A stretch of DNA of 64,000 nucleotides from Iodobacter ciconiae (GTDB lineage: Bacteria > Pseudomonadota > Gammaproteobacteria > Burkholderiales > Chitinibacteraceae): NCBI RefSeq assembly GCF_003952345.1, contig NZ_CP034433.1, positions 2,666,001 through 2,730,000 on the forward strand, given 5' to 3'. The translations under genes were made by a program, and so were the position numbers. Under the pieces are notes generated by a model. The model was not told the origin of the DNA and made no database searches. It saw only the letters and a program-made list of their open reading frames with translations. Below, in pieces: positions 46,116-57,495 of this stretch. Every line of letters begins with the position of its first letter. The first letter of the stretch is position 1.

Positions 46116-46144
46116 TTGACGAGTATTTAAAATCAAATTATGTT
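46116..46144 (+). promoter_or_regulatory. Sigma-70 promoter of hmgA
   Basis: -35 TTGACG at 46116-46121 and -10 TATGTT at 46139-46144 with a 17-bp spacer; transcription would start near 46151. The adjacent palindrome at 46146-46164 covers that start. Confidence 0.72.
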
Positions 46145-46145
46145 T

Positions 46146-46164
46146 TGCGTAAACCAATTACGCA
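46146..46164. promoter_or_regulatory. Operator-like palindrome at the hmgA start site
   Basis: TGCGTAA-N5-TTACGCA, perfect 7-bp arms, directly after the -10 box. A further TAACGTA follows at about 46165-46171. This is the expected place for repression by the divergent IclR-type regulator. Confidence 0.7.
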
Positions 46165-46184
46165 TAACGTAAAAAGGATACGCC

Positions 46185-47471
46185 ATGTCACGCGCTACTT
46201 TGACCTACCTTTCAGGGTTTGGAAATGAATTTGCCAGCGAGGCATTGGCCGGTGCCTTGCCAGAGGGGCAGAACTCACCGCAAAAAGCCCCCTATGGCTT
46301 ATACCCCGAGCAGTTTTCTACCAGCGCCTTTACCGTGCCACGTGCCGAAGCCCGTCGTACCTGGATGTATCGTATTTTGCCATCTGCCGCGCACGGCAAA
46401 TTTGAGCGCTTGGAAAAACAACGCCAGGGCTGTCAATCAGGGGCCATCACTCCTAACCGCCTGCGCTGGAATCCCTTGCCGATTCCTGATGCGGCTACTG
46501 ATTTTATCGACGGCCTGATTACCATGGCTGCCAATAGCGATGCGCCGCAGGGCATTACCATCCATCTTTACCGCACCAATTGCTCCATGCAGCGCGCATT
46601 TTTTAATGCCGATGGTGAAATGCTGATCATGCCCGAGCAAGGCCGGCTGCGCCTTGTTACCGAGCTGGGTATTTTAGAAATAGAACCCGAAGAAATAGCG
46701 GTGATTCCACGCGGTATGAAGTTTAAAGTGGAGCTATTAGATGACACGGCCAGAGGTTATCTCTGTGAAAACCACGGCTCCCCTTTCCGCATTCCCGATC
46801 TGGGCCCCATCGGCAGCAACGGCCTTGCCAATCCGCGAGATTTTTTAATACCAGTTGCGGCCTACGAAGATGTGGATCAGCCGACACAGTTAGTGCAAAA
46901 ATTCTTAGGTGAATTCTGGGCTACCACCATGAACCATTCACCCTTTAATGTGGTGGCCTGGCACGGCAACAGCGTGCCGTATAAATATGATCTGCGCCGC
47001 TTTAACACCATAGGCACTGTGAGTTACGACCATCCGGACCCTTCTATCTTTACCGTGCTCACATCGCCATCGGCCGTGACTGGCCAGGCCAATTGCGACT
47101 TTGTGATTTTCCCGCCACGCTGGATGGTAGCTGAAAACACCTTCCGCCCACCTTGGTTTCATCGTAATCTTATGAACGAGTTTATGGGCCTGGTGCGTGG
47201 TGAGTACGATGCCAAGGCCGGTGGCTTTGTACCTGGCGGCTGCTCCTTGCATAACGTCATGAGCGCCCACGGGCCGGATGCCATAACTTTTATCAATGCC
47301 AGTAGCGCAACACTAAAACCACAAAAAATCGAGCACACTATGGCGTTTATGTTTGAAACCCACAGCGTGATTCGTCCAACACAATACGCCCTGGAATGCG
47401 AGCAGCTTCAAACAGACTACGACGACTGCTGGGCAGACATGCCCAAAACATTTAATAAAAACCAGATTTAA
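46185..47471 (+). CDS. hmgA: Homogentisate 1,2-dioxygenase
   Basis: Fe(II) ring-cleaving dioxygenase that converts homogentisate to maleylacetoacetate in tyrosine and phenylalanine degradation. The 428-residue product has family motifs [25 protein letters not shown] at the N-terminus, [36 protein letters not shown], the iron-site region [29 protein letters not shown], and [16 protein letters not shown]. Start ATG has AAGGA upstream. fahA follows after a repeat element; the operon is discussed under fahA and maiA. Confidence 0.96.
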   Translation: MSRATLTYLSGFGNEFASEALAGALPEGQNSPQKAPYGLYPEQFSTSAFTVPRAEARRTWMYRILPSAAHGKFERLEKQRQGCQSGAITPNRLRWNPLPIPDAATDFIDGLITMAANSDAPQGITIHLYRTNCSMQRAFFNADGEMLIMPEQGRLRLVTELGILEIEPEEIAVIPRGMKFKVELLDDTARGYLCENHGSPFRIPDLGPIGSNGLANPRDFLIPVAAYEDVDQPTQLVQKFLGEFWATTMNHSPFNVVAWHGNSVPYKYDLRRFNTIGTVSYDHPDPSIFTVLTSPSAVTGQANCDFVIFPPRWMVAENTFRPPWFHRNLMNEFMGLVRGEYDAKAGGFVPGGCSLHNVMSAHGPDAITFINASSATLKPQKIEHTMAFMFETHSVIRPTQYALECEQLQTDYDDCWADMPKTFNKNQI

Positions 47472-47518
47472 ATTGAACCCCAAAAATCTGTTAAAACTCA
47501 GAACGTAGAAAGGCCAAG

Positions 47519-47655
47519 TTAAAACCCTAAAGTCTGCGGACACAGAGAACACAGGGTTAAAAAGCAGCACACGGAGAAAACCTTAGCAGGACTTGGTTTT
47601 TCTCTGTGTGCTCTGTGTTCTCCCCGATCTCTGTGTCTGCAGAACTTTTTATATA
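47519..47655. repeat. CACAGAGA-type inverted repeat between hmgA and fahA
   Basis: The left part (GCGGACACAGAGAACACAGGG, GCACACGGAGAAAACC) and right part (GGTTTTTCTCTGTGTGC, CTCTGTGTTCTCC, CTCTGTGTCTGCAG) form a long imperfect palindrome about 130 bp in extent. It could fold into an extended hairpin in the hmgA-fahA mRNA. Confidence 0.75.
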
Positions 47656-47674
47656 AAACCCAACGGAGCCTCTC

Positions 47675-48979
47675 ATGACTTCCACTACATATCGCCTCAG
47701 CTGGGTTACTTCTGCTAATGATCACCGTGATTTCCCATTGCAAAACCTGCCTTTCGGGATTTTTAGCCCAGAGGGCTTGCCGCCGCGTGGCGGGGTGGCG
47801 ATTGGTGATTTTATTTTTGATTTGCAAACTGCAGTTGAGAACAGCTTATTTAGCGGCGAAGCACTGAGCGCTGCGCAAGCGGCCAGCGGCAAATCGCTGA
47901 ATGCTTTTTTCTCCCTGCCAGGCAATGCAAGGCTGGCACTGCGTGAGCGGCTGTTAGAGCTGCTTGATACCGATTACGCCCAGCTTAAAAACCTGCAAGC
48001 ACAAGGCGAAGCCCTGCTGCGCCCTGCCAGCGTTTGCAAAATGCACTTACCCGCCAAAATCGGCGATTACACCGATTTTTATACCGGCATTCATCACGCG
48101 ATCAATGTGGGTAAATTATTCCGCCCGGATAATCCACTGCTGCCTAATTACAAATACGTGCCGATTGGCTACCACGGCCGCTCTTCCACCATTTATCCAA
48201 GCGGCCTTGCCGTGCGCCGCCCTATGGGCCAAACGCTCAAACCAGGCCAGGAAGTTCCAGCGCACACCCCATCGGCCCGTTTAGATTACGAGCTGGAGCT
48301 GGGAATCTGGATTGCAGGCAACAACCAGCAAGGCGAGGCAATCCATATTGCCGATGCCTACAAGCATATTGCGGGCTTTTGCTTACTGAACGATTGGTCG
48401 GCACGTGATTTGCAAGCCTGGGAATACCAGCCGCTTGGGCCGTTTCTGGCTAAAAACTTTGCCACCACCGTATCCCCCTGGGTAGTCACGGCCGAAGCGC
48501 TTGCGCCTTATCGCACTGCTCAGCCCGCCCGCCCTGAGGGCGACCCTCAACCGCTGCCTTATCTTTATGATGCCGCCGATCAGACCAATGGCGCTTTTGA
48601 TATCGAGCTGGAAGTACTGCTACACACCACAGCACAAAAAGCCCAGGGCCTGCCACCGCATCGTCTGGGGCTATCCAACACACTGAATATGTACTGGACC
48701 GTGGCGCAGCTGATTACCCATCACACCGTAAACGGCTGCAGCTTGCGCTCCGGCGATTTACTCGGCACCGGCACCTTATCCGGCCCGACGTCTGATTCAC
48801 TGGGCAGCCTGCTGGAGCTGAGCAATGGCGGCAAGCAAGCGATCAAGCTCGATTCCGGCGAAGAGCGCTGCTTTTTAGCTGACGGCGACGAAATCATCAT
48901 GCTGGCCCGCTGCAAAAAAGACGGCCACCCCAGCATCGGCTTCGGCGAATGCCGTGGTGTGATTTTAGCTGCGAAGTAA
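47675..48979 (+). CDS. fahA: Fumarylacetoacetase
   Basis: Hydrolyses fumarylacetoacetate to fumarate and acetoacetate, the last step of tyrosine breakdown. The 434-residue product has the N-terminal SH3-like domain (FPLQNLPFGIFSPEGLPPRGGVAIGDFIFDL) and the catalytic domain: DYTDFYTGIHHAINVGKLFRP, YKYVPIGYHGRSSTIYPSG, LDYELELGIWIAG (metal-binding acids) and ARDLQAWEYQPLGPFLAKNFATTVSPW. The ending is FGECRGVILA. The ATG at 47675 has AACGGAG upstream. maiA lies 1.26 kb downstream beyond an insertion sequence. Confidence 0.96.
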   Translation: MTSTTYRLSWVTSANDHRDFPLQNLPFGIFSPEGLPPRGGVAIGDFIFDLQTAVENSLFSGEALSAAQAASGKSLNAFFSLPGNARLALRERLLELLDTDYAQLKNLQAQGEALLRPASVCKMHLPAKIGDYTDFYTGIHHAINVGKLFRPDNPLLPNYKYVPIGYHGRSSTIYPSGLAVRRPMGQTLKPGQEVPAHTPSARLDYELELGIWIAGNNQQGEAIHIADAYKHIAGFCLLNDWSARDLQAWEYQPLGPFLAKNFATTVSPWVVTAEALAPYRTAQPARPEGDPQPLPYLYDAADQTNGAFDIELEVLLHTTAQKAQGLPPHRLGLSNTLNMYWTVAQLITHHTVNGCSLRSGDLLGTGTLSGPTSDSLGSLLELSNGGKQAIKLDSGEERCFLADGDEIIMLARCKKDGHPSIGFGECRGVILAAK

Positions 48980-49039
48980 CTGGCAAAAAGGTTTAGGAGA
49001 ATGAAACGCCATTTGCTCTAAGCAATTTTTTGACTTTTG

Positions 49040-49330
49040 TAGACCACGAATAAAAACAATGACCGCTCTCTCGGCACGGGGCTTAAGAATCCCCTTGAAG
49101 CACGCCGAAACGAGGAACAAGCGGGCGGGGTTTCGGCGAGGACTGTTTGAGCGAAGCGAGTTCCGCAGCCGCCGCTCGATTGTCCGCAGATGAGGAGCTT
49201 TCGTGCTTCGTGGGGTCGCCTTCTTTGCTTACTTTCTTGGCGAAGCAAGAAAGTAAGGCCCACGTGGGGGACTCCCGCACAAAAATCAACGTGCAGCAGG
49301 CACTAAAAAGGTCTTTTTGTATTTTGCTTA
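49040..49330. repeat. Dispersed 290-bp repeat, copy A
   Basis: About 290 bp that align with copy B at 58565-58860: CTCTC near the start, CCCCTTGAA-CACGCCG, GCGGGGTTTCGGCGAGGA, GAGCGAAGCGAGT, CGCAGCCGC, GATTGTCCGCA, CTTTCGTG-TTCGTGGGG, the hairpin, ATCAACGTGC and ending TTGCTTAG. The hairpin has 12-bp arms CTTACTTTCTTG (49228-49239) and CAAGAAAGTAAG (49246-49257). Open frames across it are not genes. The IS5 element sits exactly at its right end. Confidence 0.85.
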
Positions 49331-50188
49331 GGGTCTGTTGACGTTTCACATCGGTAGCCATAAAAATGCGCACGCCATGGCTATGACACTTTCATAATTT
49401 CGCTTCAACTTGTCATATCGGAATGCCACTGCGCGGTAATGCTTCAATCGCGCAAAAGCATTCTCGACCAAATGTCGATAGCAATACAGCCCACGATCTA
49501 GATCCACATTCCCTTTGATTGAATTACGTTTTCTGGGAATCACTGATCGCGCACCCTGCGCAGAAATCAGCCCTCGAAGGTACTCACTATCGTACCCCTT
49601 ATCTGCGATGATCACTTCGGCTGAAGGCAGTTGGGCAATCAGCTCTGGGGCGGCAGTACAATCATTAATCTCGCCTCCGGTAATTTCGAAGGCAATCGGC
49701 AAACCATAAGCATCTACCGCCAAATGAATTTTGCTGGTGTTCCCTGCACGGCTTTTGCCAATCGCTTCAGATTGATCGCTGGCCGCCCCGGCGCTGTGTT
49801 GATGCGCCTTGGCATAGCTACCATCAATGAATACCCATTCAAAATCGGGGTCGATCAGTAAGGCTTTGAAAATATTGAGCCATTTCCCAGCTACAGACCA
49901 AGCATTAAAGCGTTTATAGACTGAATTCCATTCACCAAAGGCGCTGGGTAAATCCCGCCACGGGCAGCCAACGCGCATGCGGTAAAACATTCCTTCGACG
50001 GTAATTCGTAAATCAGGCTTGTTGTAAATGGTGTGTTGAAGCAGAATCTTTTCTAGCTTCGACCAAAGCTCGTTACTGAGCATTAATCGGGGCATCGCAA
50101 ACCTGCAGGGGAAATGGTGTAGGAACCTGAATTCTGCGGGTTTGCATCCATCATTGCATGACTTTAGCTTGAAACGTCAACAGACCCT
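49330..50188. mobile_element. Complete IS5-family insertion sequence
   Basis: An 859-bp element bounded by perfect 19-bp inverted repeats, outer end AGGGTCTGTTGACGTTTCA at the left and its complement at the right (50170-50188). It holds one intact transposase gene. The junctions suggest insertion at a TA dinucleotide: the left flank ends TTA and the right flank begins TAG, and the dispersed repeat it entered ends TTGCTTAG in copy B. It splits fahA from maiA. Its intact gene and perfect ends suggest recent, possibly still active, transposition. Confidence 0.93.
49346..50095 (-). CDS. IS5-family transposase
   Basis: A 249-residue DDE transposase of the IS5 family (IS427-like, single frame). 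An N-terminal DUF4096-like domain (LSNELWSKLEKILL, MFYRMRVGCPWRDLPSAFGEWNSVYKRFNAWS) precedes the catalytic core, with aspartate in EWVFIDGSYAKAHQHSAG, second aspartate in VIIADKGYDSEYLRG and glutamate in HLVENAFARLKHYRAVAFRYDK. All three acidic residues are kept. It begins on ATG at 50095. The last codons overlap the inner end of the left inverted repeat. Confidence 0.95.
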   Translation of the reverse strand: MPRLMLSNELWSKLEKILLQHTIYNKPDLRITVEGMFYRMRVGCPWRDLPSAFGEWNSVYKRFNAWSVAGKWLNIFKALLIDPDFEWVFIDGSYAKAHQHSAGAASDQSEAIGKSRAGNTSKIHLAVDAYGLPIAFEITGGEINDCTAAPELIAQLPSAEVIIADKGYDSEYLRGLISAQGARSVIPRKRNSIKGNVDLDRGLYCYRHLVENAFARLKHYRAVAFRYDKLKRNYESVIAMACAFLWLPM

Positions 50189-50242
50189 AGTAAATCCGGC
50201 AGGTTTCACCCGCTCTGTGACAAATATAAATAAGGCTTAAGC

Positions 50243-50872
50243 ATGGAACTCTACGGCTATTACCGCTCTACCTCGTCCTACCGGGTACGGATTGTGCTGG
50301 CGCTCAAAGGGCTGGCTTATGCAGCCGTGCCGGTCAACCTGCTCAAGGGCGAGCAAAAAGACACGGCTTATCTCAGCGTCAATCCACAAGCTCGCGTGCC
50401 TGCTTTACTGGATCAGGCGCAGAAAGCGATGATCCAGTCGCCTGCGATTATCGAGTACCTGGAAGAGCGCTATCCGGAAACACCGCTGCTGCCCAAAGAT
50501 TTATTTGAGCGAGCCAGGGTTCGCGGCCTGGCGGCGCTGATCGCTTGCGATGTACACCCGCTGCATAACGTCAGCGTGCTTAACTATCTGCGCCAACATC
50601 ATCAATGCGGGGAAGACGATATTACCGCGTGGATTAATGAATGGATCAGCCAAGGGCTGGTGGCCGTTGAACAATTAATTGGCGAGAGCGGCTATTGCTT
50701 TGGCGAAACCAGCCTGGCCGATGCCTATCTGATCCCCCAGCTCTACGCCGCCCGCCGCTTTAATGTGCCACTGGATGCTTACCCAAAGATATTAAGAGTT
50801 GAAGCACTCGCCAATGCACACCCGGCTTTTATAGCAGCCCACCCGCAGAATCAGGCAGATAGCCCGGATTAA
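50243..50872 (+). CDS. maiA: Maleylacetoacetate isomerase
   Basis: Zeta-class glutathione transferase that converts maleylacetoacetate to fumarylacetoacetate with glutathione, the step between HmgA and FahA. The 209-residue product has the zeta signature YGYYRSTSSYRVRIVLALKGL (SSxxR glutathione motif at the N-terminus) and SPAIIEYLEERYPETPLLP, plus C-terminal CFGETSLADAYLIPQL. A ribosome site is weak (TAAGGC). The IS5 element lies 55 bases upstream, so it may have lost the native operon promoter and depend on readthrough or an IS-borne one. Confidence 0.95.
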   Translation: MELYGYYRSTSSYRVRIVLALKGLAYAAVPVNLLKGEQKDTAYLSVNPQARVPALLDQAQKAMIQSPAIIEYLEERYPETPLLPKDLFERARVRGLAALIACDVHPLHNVSVLNYLRQHHQCGEDDITAWINEWISQGLVAVEQLIGESGYCFGETSLADAYLIPQLYAARRFNVPLDAYPKILRVEALANAHPAFIAAHPQNQADSPD

Positions 50873-50883
50873 ATCGGAAACCA

Positions 50884-51117
50884 GCAAACCCAAGTCTTGA
50901 AACACAGAGGACACAGAATGGCACGGAGAAAAACGATTTCTTCACCAAGTCCTTATACCTTGCTACTTCACCATCAGAACTTCTCTAAATATTTTAAAAC
51001 CGTCGTTCAGCTTTAAAGATAACGCGGCATACATTGCAAGTTTACCTTCACCTGGATTTGCTTTTCTCCGTGATCCTCCGTGTTCTCCTTCACTCCGTGT
51101 TTCAAGATTTGGGTTTT
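50884..51117. repeat. CACAGAGA-type inverted repeat between maiA and acetoacetyl-CoA synthetase gene
   Basis: Left end CCCAAGTCTTGAAACACAGAGGACACAG and right end CTCCGTGTTCTCCTTCACTCCGTGTTTCAAGATTTGGG complement each other imperfectly over about 30 bases, with an unrelated 160-bp middle. The right end is nearly the same as the sequence just before cysA at 63.06-63.10 kb. Confidence 0.7.
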
Positions 51118-51143
51118 ATGTAAGTCAACATAAAGGAATCGAC

Positions 51144-53102
<1,959 letters not shown>

Positions 53103-53113
53103 ATTAAAGACAG

Positions 53114-53137
53114 GGCGGCAAAGATGCTGCCTTTTTT
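53114..53137 (+). terminator. Terminator of the homogentisate gene block
   Basis: 7-bp stem GGCGGCA / TGCTGCC (one G-T wobble) with loop AAGA and six T, 12 bases past the acetoacetyl-CoA synthetase stop. Confidence 0.88.
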
Positions 53138-53316
53138 ATGATCCATGTCCTCATCGATAGCCTTCAATACAAAAAATATTGCTCTGCAACAAACCTAAAA
53201 CTGACAAATAATGAAAATAACTATTCAATCAGGCCGTTTAGCAATTTTCTCCATCATTACCCTTTAATAGAGCTAAGCTGACTAAAATCCAGGCCACACT
53301 AGATATTTAAGGCTAA

Positions 53317-54936
53317 ATGAAAATGTCACTTAAAAAAATATCTGTCAAACAACAGCTCAGCATTTTGCTTGGCACCATTTTGCTTTGTATTTTGCTGCTG
53401 GCCAGCTACTCCTACCAGTCACTCACAACAGTCATGATTAATGGCCGTCTTTATAAACACATCACCGACATCAATAATTTGACAGCAGATATCCTGCCGC
53501 CGCCCCAATATATTATCGAGTCCTTTTTGATCATCAACCAATTGAGCAGCTCACCGACGCATCAGGCATCACTCATCAAACGCTTTAAGGAAACTCAACA
53601 GGCGTTTTACCAGGGGCAGGAAAACTGGAATACCCGAAACCTGCCTTCTCAATTATTGCGGGGGCTCACTCAACCCGTTTTTAAACCAGCCCATGCCTTT
53701 TATCAAGAAGCAACCCACCACTTTTTGCCAGCGCTGCAAGCGGGCAATCAAAACGAAATGAACGAATCAAAAGAGCGGCTGGATCGGCTTTACCAGACTC
53801 ACCGTATTGCGATTCAAGAGCTCGTTCTTCTTGCCGACACAGAGCAAAAACGGCTTGAGTCAGAAGCCGACAACGTAGTGAGCCAGGCATTAATCTGGCT
53901 AATTACGGTCACCATTCTTTTACTCGCAACCATTGTTCCGCTCGTTACCTGGATAGTACGCTCCATTTACAGCAAGCTTGGAGGGGAGCCTGCCTATGCT
54001 GCTGAAATCGTCCAGCATATTGCAAGCGGAAATATGACGATCCCTATCAAGCTTCAGCCCAATGATCAATCCAGTGTGCTCTTTCATGTACAGCAGATGA
54101 GCAATAATCTTACACAGGTTTTAGAGCAGGTAAGCAGCGTGGCCAGCACACTGGCCTCCACATCGGTAGAGCTATCCGCATCAGCCTGCTCCATCAGCAA
54201 AAATGCCTCTGAACAGGCCGCCAGTGTGGAAGAAACCAGTGCCTCGGTAGAGCAGATCACCTCCATTGTGGCGCAAAGTGCCGACAACTCCAGAATATGT
54301 GATGGTATTGCCAGCAAGTCGTCCACAGATGCCATAGAAGGCGCAAAAGCCGTCAAGCTGACTGCCGCAGCCATGTATCAGATTGCCAAAAAAATCAACA
54401 TTATCGATGACATCGCTTATCAAACCAATTTATTGGCACTCAATGCAGCAATTGAAGCGGCCCGTGCGGGAGACTATGGCAAGGGTTTTGCCGTGGTTGC
54501 CTCTGAAGTGCGAAAACTGGCCGAACGCAGCCAGATTGCGGCACGGGAAATTGGTGAAATCGCCGACAACAGCGTACTTCTATCTGAAAGAGCAGGAGAT
54601 TTGCTCGATCAAATACTGCCCACCATCACCCAAACAGCAAGCCTGGTCCAGGAAATCAGCGCCGCAAGCAACGAGCAAGCAATGGGCCTGGATCAAATCA
54701 ATCTTGCTGTCAGCCAACTGGCAAAATCAACACAGCTTAATGCCGAATCCTCGGAAGAACTATCCTCTGCATCAGAAGAAATGAGCTCAAAAGCCAGCCA
54801 GCTTGAAGAAATCATTAGCTTTTTTCAACTCGATCTGCAAGCCATCAGCACCCTGCATATACCACTACATCAGGATGAAAAAACGTACCCGGTATTTTCC
54901 AAATCTTCTCATCTGACCTTACAGGGAACAGAATAA
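53317..54936 (+). CDS. Methyl-accepting chemotaxis protein
   Basis: A 539-residue chemoreceptor. It has helix 1 at about residues 14-34 ([22 protein letters not shown]), a periplasmic helical sensor of about 150 residues, helix 2 at about 190-215 ([24 protein letters not shown]) and a HAMP-type linker. The cytoplasmic signalling domain has the conserved tip [44 protein letters not shown]. The linker retains little HAMP consensus. No pentapeptide receptor tail is seen. The ligand cannot be predicted. The start at 53317 is ATG; a second in-frame ATG is two codons later. Confidence 0.94.
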   Translation: MKMSLKKISVKQQLSILLGTILLCILLLASYSYQSLTTVMINGRLYKHITDINNLTADILPPPQYIIESFLIINQLSSSPTHQASLIKRFKETQQAFYQGQENWNTRNLPSQLLRGLTQPVFKPAHAFYQEATHHFLPALQAGNQNEMNESKERLDRLYQTHRIAIQELVLLADTEQKRLESEADNVVSQALIWLITVTILLLATIVPLVTWIVRSIYSKLGGEPAYAAEIVQHIASGNMTIPIKLQPNDQSSVLFHVQQMSNNLTQVLEQVSSVASTLASTSVELSASACSISKNASEQAASVEETSASVEQITSIVAQSADNSRICDGIASKSSTDAIEGAKAVKLTAAAMYQIAKKINIIDDIAYQTNLLALNAAIEAARAGDYGKGFAVVASEVRKLAERSQIAAREIGEIADNSVLLSERAGDLLDQILPTITQTASLVQEISAASNEQAMGLDQINLAVSQLAKSTQLNAESSEELSSASEEMSSKASQLEEIISFFQLDLQAISTLHIPLHQDEKTYPVFSKSSHLTLQGTE

Positions 54937-55237
54937 TTTACAAACACAAGCCTTCCCATTCTAATAAGTACCCCCTCCTTAAAGCACTGTCGGGGTTTAA
55001 CTCATAATTGCACTAAATTGTGAATCAACTCAGGCCCTGGGCGAAAAAATTTACCCCATCTCTTTAAAGCTTACTAAAGCAGTTTCTATTTAGCTCATAA
55101 GCTACCCGGTTAAACCGCCATGTTTTAAACCTGCTCTCCGGCATGATACTCATCAAAAACCTGCTATTGATTAATGCCTGTCCCCCCCCCATCTATAGTT
55201 CTGCGGATCTGCCGCTCCAACCCGATCAAGGAACATC

Positions 55238-55747
55238 ATGTCCATTTCCATGTACACCGCCAGCGTTCCCGTTTTTAAACAATTACTCACTGCTCTGTCC
55301 GATGTTTTGTCCAAAGCCGAAGCTCATGCCCAAGCACGCAAAATTGACCCGGCTGTCCTACTACAAACACGTTTGTATCCAGATATGTTCCCGCTGGTGC
55401 GCCAAGTGCAGATCGCTTGTGACTTTGCCAAAAGTGTTCCGGCGCGTTTGGCAGGCGTTGATGTACCGGTGTATGAAGACAATGAGCAAAGTTTTGCCGA
55501 GCTGCAGGCTCGTATCACTAAAACACTGGCCCTGATCAATGGATTAAATGCAGAGCAAATTAACGGCAGCGAAGCTTTAGAGATTGTGCTGCGCCCCGGT
55601 ACACCTAAGGAGAAAAAACTTGATGGCCAGACTTATCTGCTCTCTTATGGCTTACCGCAGTTTTTCTTCCACATCACCACAACTTACGCGCTACTGCGTC
55701 ACAATGGTGTAGAGATTGGTAAACGTGATTTTATGGGCGCCTTCTAG
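55238..55747 (+). CDS. DUF1993 domain protein
   Basis: A 169-residue cytoplasmic protein of the DUF1993 family, helical and distantly similar to the DinB/YfiT fold, with no known function. Family features seen are SMYTASVPVFKQLLTALSDVLSKAEAHA, RLYPDMFPLVRQVQIACDFAKSVPARLAGVDVP and the C-terminal GLPQFFFHITTTYALLRHNGVEIGKRDFMG. It stands alone; the 300 bases upstream contain no gene. Confidence 0.9.
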   Translation: MSISMYTASVPVFKQLLTALSDVLSKAEAHAQARKIDPAVLLQTRLYPDMFPLVRQVQIACDFAKSVPARLAGVDVPVYEDNEQSFAELQARITKTLALINGLNAEQINGSEALEIVLRPGTPKEKKLDGQTYLLSYGLPQFFFHITTTYALLRHNGVEIGKRDFMGAF

Positions 55748-55758
55748 CCAGCCTGCCT

Positions 55759-55782
55759 GCCCTGCATCCAAAAATGCAGGGC
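55759..55782 (+). terminator. Hairpin after the DUF1993 gene
   Basis: 9-bp perfect stem GCCCTGCAT / ATGCAGGGC with a 6-nt loop, 12 bases past the stop and followed by a weak TTAT. Probably a terminator. Confidence 0.6.
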
Positions 55783-56537
55783 TTATACAAACCGGTTACC
55801 GGCAGGCACAACACAATAGACCATTTAAATTTCATAAAGCATTGATGATTTGTTGGGTGAGGTGCTTGGTAATTTATATAATGGCTAAGCTAAAAAAACG
55901 ATCAAATATTTTACCTGTTATTGTTAACACATCCCAGAAAACTATTCTTGTAAACATATTTTGCATTTAATTCTCCATTAATAATCGGATTACCATTAAA
56001 AACGGGCAAAATATGCACACAACATATAATATTGCACCACAAGCTTTACTCTTGAATAATTTGTATCAATGCCGGATGTTAAAAAAATAGCCTGCTGCAA
56101 CCTCCTCCTAAGCATGCCTTGTTGCCCAAGTGTATTTGACAATAAAAAGGTCGGCTCCAGCAAGGGCGCCTTTTTTTCGATTAAGGCCGTTTTATAAGCT
56201 TTCAATTTTCACTCAGCCCCTTATTTATAAGATGCAAATAAAACTATATTTTCATGGAACTTATTCCTGCTACACCTCTCAAATTATAAGGGCAGCAGTC
56301 ATCCCTGCTACTATTTAATTACTAAAAAATACTACACAAGCTATATTTTATTTAATTTTTTCTTTTTCTAATTTAAAAAATAACATTGCATTTTAATTTT
56401 TAAAAATCAAAACCTCTCTTATTGTAATCATTGTAAATCAAACACCGACATTGCCATTTAATTGGCTTCATATTTAAAAATAAATCACTCCTGAAATACT
56501 ACGGGCATCCTTAGCTATTTTTTAATAAAGAGTCCAT
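55783..56537. other. 755-bp AT-rich spacer before the EAL gene
   Basis: AT-rich sequence with no long frame of protein-like composition. An AAAGG/CCTTT-closed weak hairpin followed by seven T is at about 56146-56177. The last 200 bases before the EAL gene are dominated by A/T and should hold its promoter. The short frames inside look spurious. No RNA gene or transposon end was recognised. Confidence 0.45.
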
Positions 56538-57395
56538 ATGCCTCCTTTAGTTGCAATAAAACACCGTAATGGGGTAATCAGCGTTCCTCAGGGCACATTA
56601 AATGACTGGCCAATGGCGCAATTTGCCAGCACAAAAGATCGGGGCATTGTTGTTAAGGCCCTGGGCCTGGAGTTAACCAGTGCTTTTCTGGCTGTATTTG
56701 ATACACACACCCTGCAAATTATCGGTGAAGAAGCCCTGCTCAGGGCCAGCATTCGTCGCAAAGCACTTTCGGCAGCAGATGTTTTTAAGAGCGCACAGAG
56801 CGGGGGCTGCCTGGTTGAATTTGACCGGCTCTGCCGCAGCCTGCACCTAATGAACCACCTGGCAGGCCCCAACCAGCGCCGCACTTTATTTTTAAATGTA
56901 TATCCGGAATTACTGATGTCCTCCGGCATACAGCATATCGAGGCTTTTGAGCGTATTTTGCAAGATCAGGGCTTAAGTCCGGCTGATATTGTGCTGGAAA
57001 TATTTGAATCAACCATCCCAGAGGGGCAAATCAGCCGCCTGGCTCAGGCGATAAAAAACTACCGTGCACGTGGTTACCAGATTGCTGTTGATGACTATGG
57101 TTTTCTAAGCAGTAACCTGAGCCGCCTGCTTGCGCTCAGCCCGGAAATAGTGAAACTTGATCGCGTGGTAATCAATCAACTCAGCCAGGAACACCCCGTC
57201 CAGGCACAAAAATTTTTATGCCAGTTTGTGAATCGCCTGCACGATATGGGGAGCCAGGTTGTGATTGAAGGAATTAATAGCGCAGAGCACCTACGCCTTG
57301 CCCGGGAGAGTGGCGCCAATATGCTACAGGGCTATTTTTTAAGCGAGCCCCGTTATCTAAACAAAGAAAACTTTGTAAATGCACTCCTCTCATAA
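56538..57395 (+). CDS. EAL domain protein, putative c-di-GMP phosphodiesterase
   Basis: A 285-residue soluble protein. About 48 N-terminal residues (VPQGTLNDWPMAQFASTKDR, then VVKALGLELTSAF) precede an EAL domain. Key positions: IIGEEALLRAS (EALLR, residues 65-69), LFLNVYPELL (Asn), VLEIFEST, IAVDDYGFLSSNL (Asp-Asp), VKLDR (Lys) and VVIEGINSAEHLRLARESGANMLQGYFLSEP (Glu). Catalytic residues appear kept, so c-di-GMP hydrolysis to pGpG is plausible. A similar, broken copy with the same N-terminal segment is at 59001. Both copies sit before sulfate-binding protein genes. Confidence 0.88.
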   Translation: MPPLVAIKHRNGVISVPQGTLNDWPMAQFASTKDRGIVVKALGLELTSAFLAVFDTHTLQIIGEEALLRASIRRKALSAADVFKSAQSGGCLVEFDRLCRSLHLMNHLAGPNQRRTLFLNVYPELLMSSGIQHIEAFERILQDQGLSPADIVLEIFESTIPEGQISRLAQAIKNYRARGYQIAVDDYGFLSSNLSRLLALSPEIVKLDRVVINQLSQEHPVQAQKFLCQFVNRLHDMGSQVVIEGINSAEHLRLARESGANMLQGYFLSEPRYLNKENFVNALLS

Positions 57396-57495
57396 ATACA
57401 AACACGTATAAATGGAATATAAAAACAACTATTAATTCTTTTTGAATATATAAAATACCCTATTAGACTGAGCCTTATCCAACAGGGGCTCACTC

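Noticed and set aside
49018..49373. Minus-strand frames in dispersed repeat copy A, and similar frames in copy B (58556-58811), encode related peptides (PTKHES, ADNR).
   Set aside because: The similarity follows from the repeat DNA being homologous. The frames differ in length and start, lack ribosome sites and one runs into the IS end. I do not count them as genes.
55143..55535. A 130-codon plus-strand frame overlapping the DUF1993 gene.
   Set aside because: It is out of frame with the recognised DUF1993 protein and its composition (many Cys, Arg, Pro) is that of a shadow frame.
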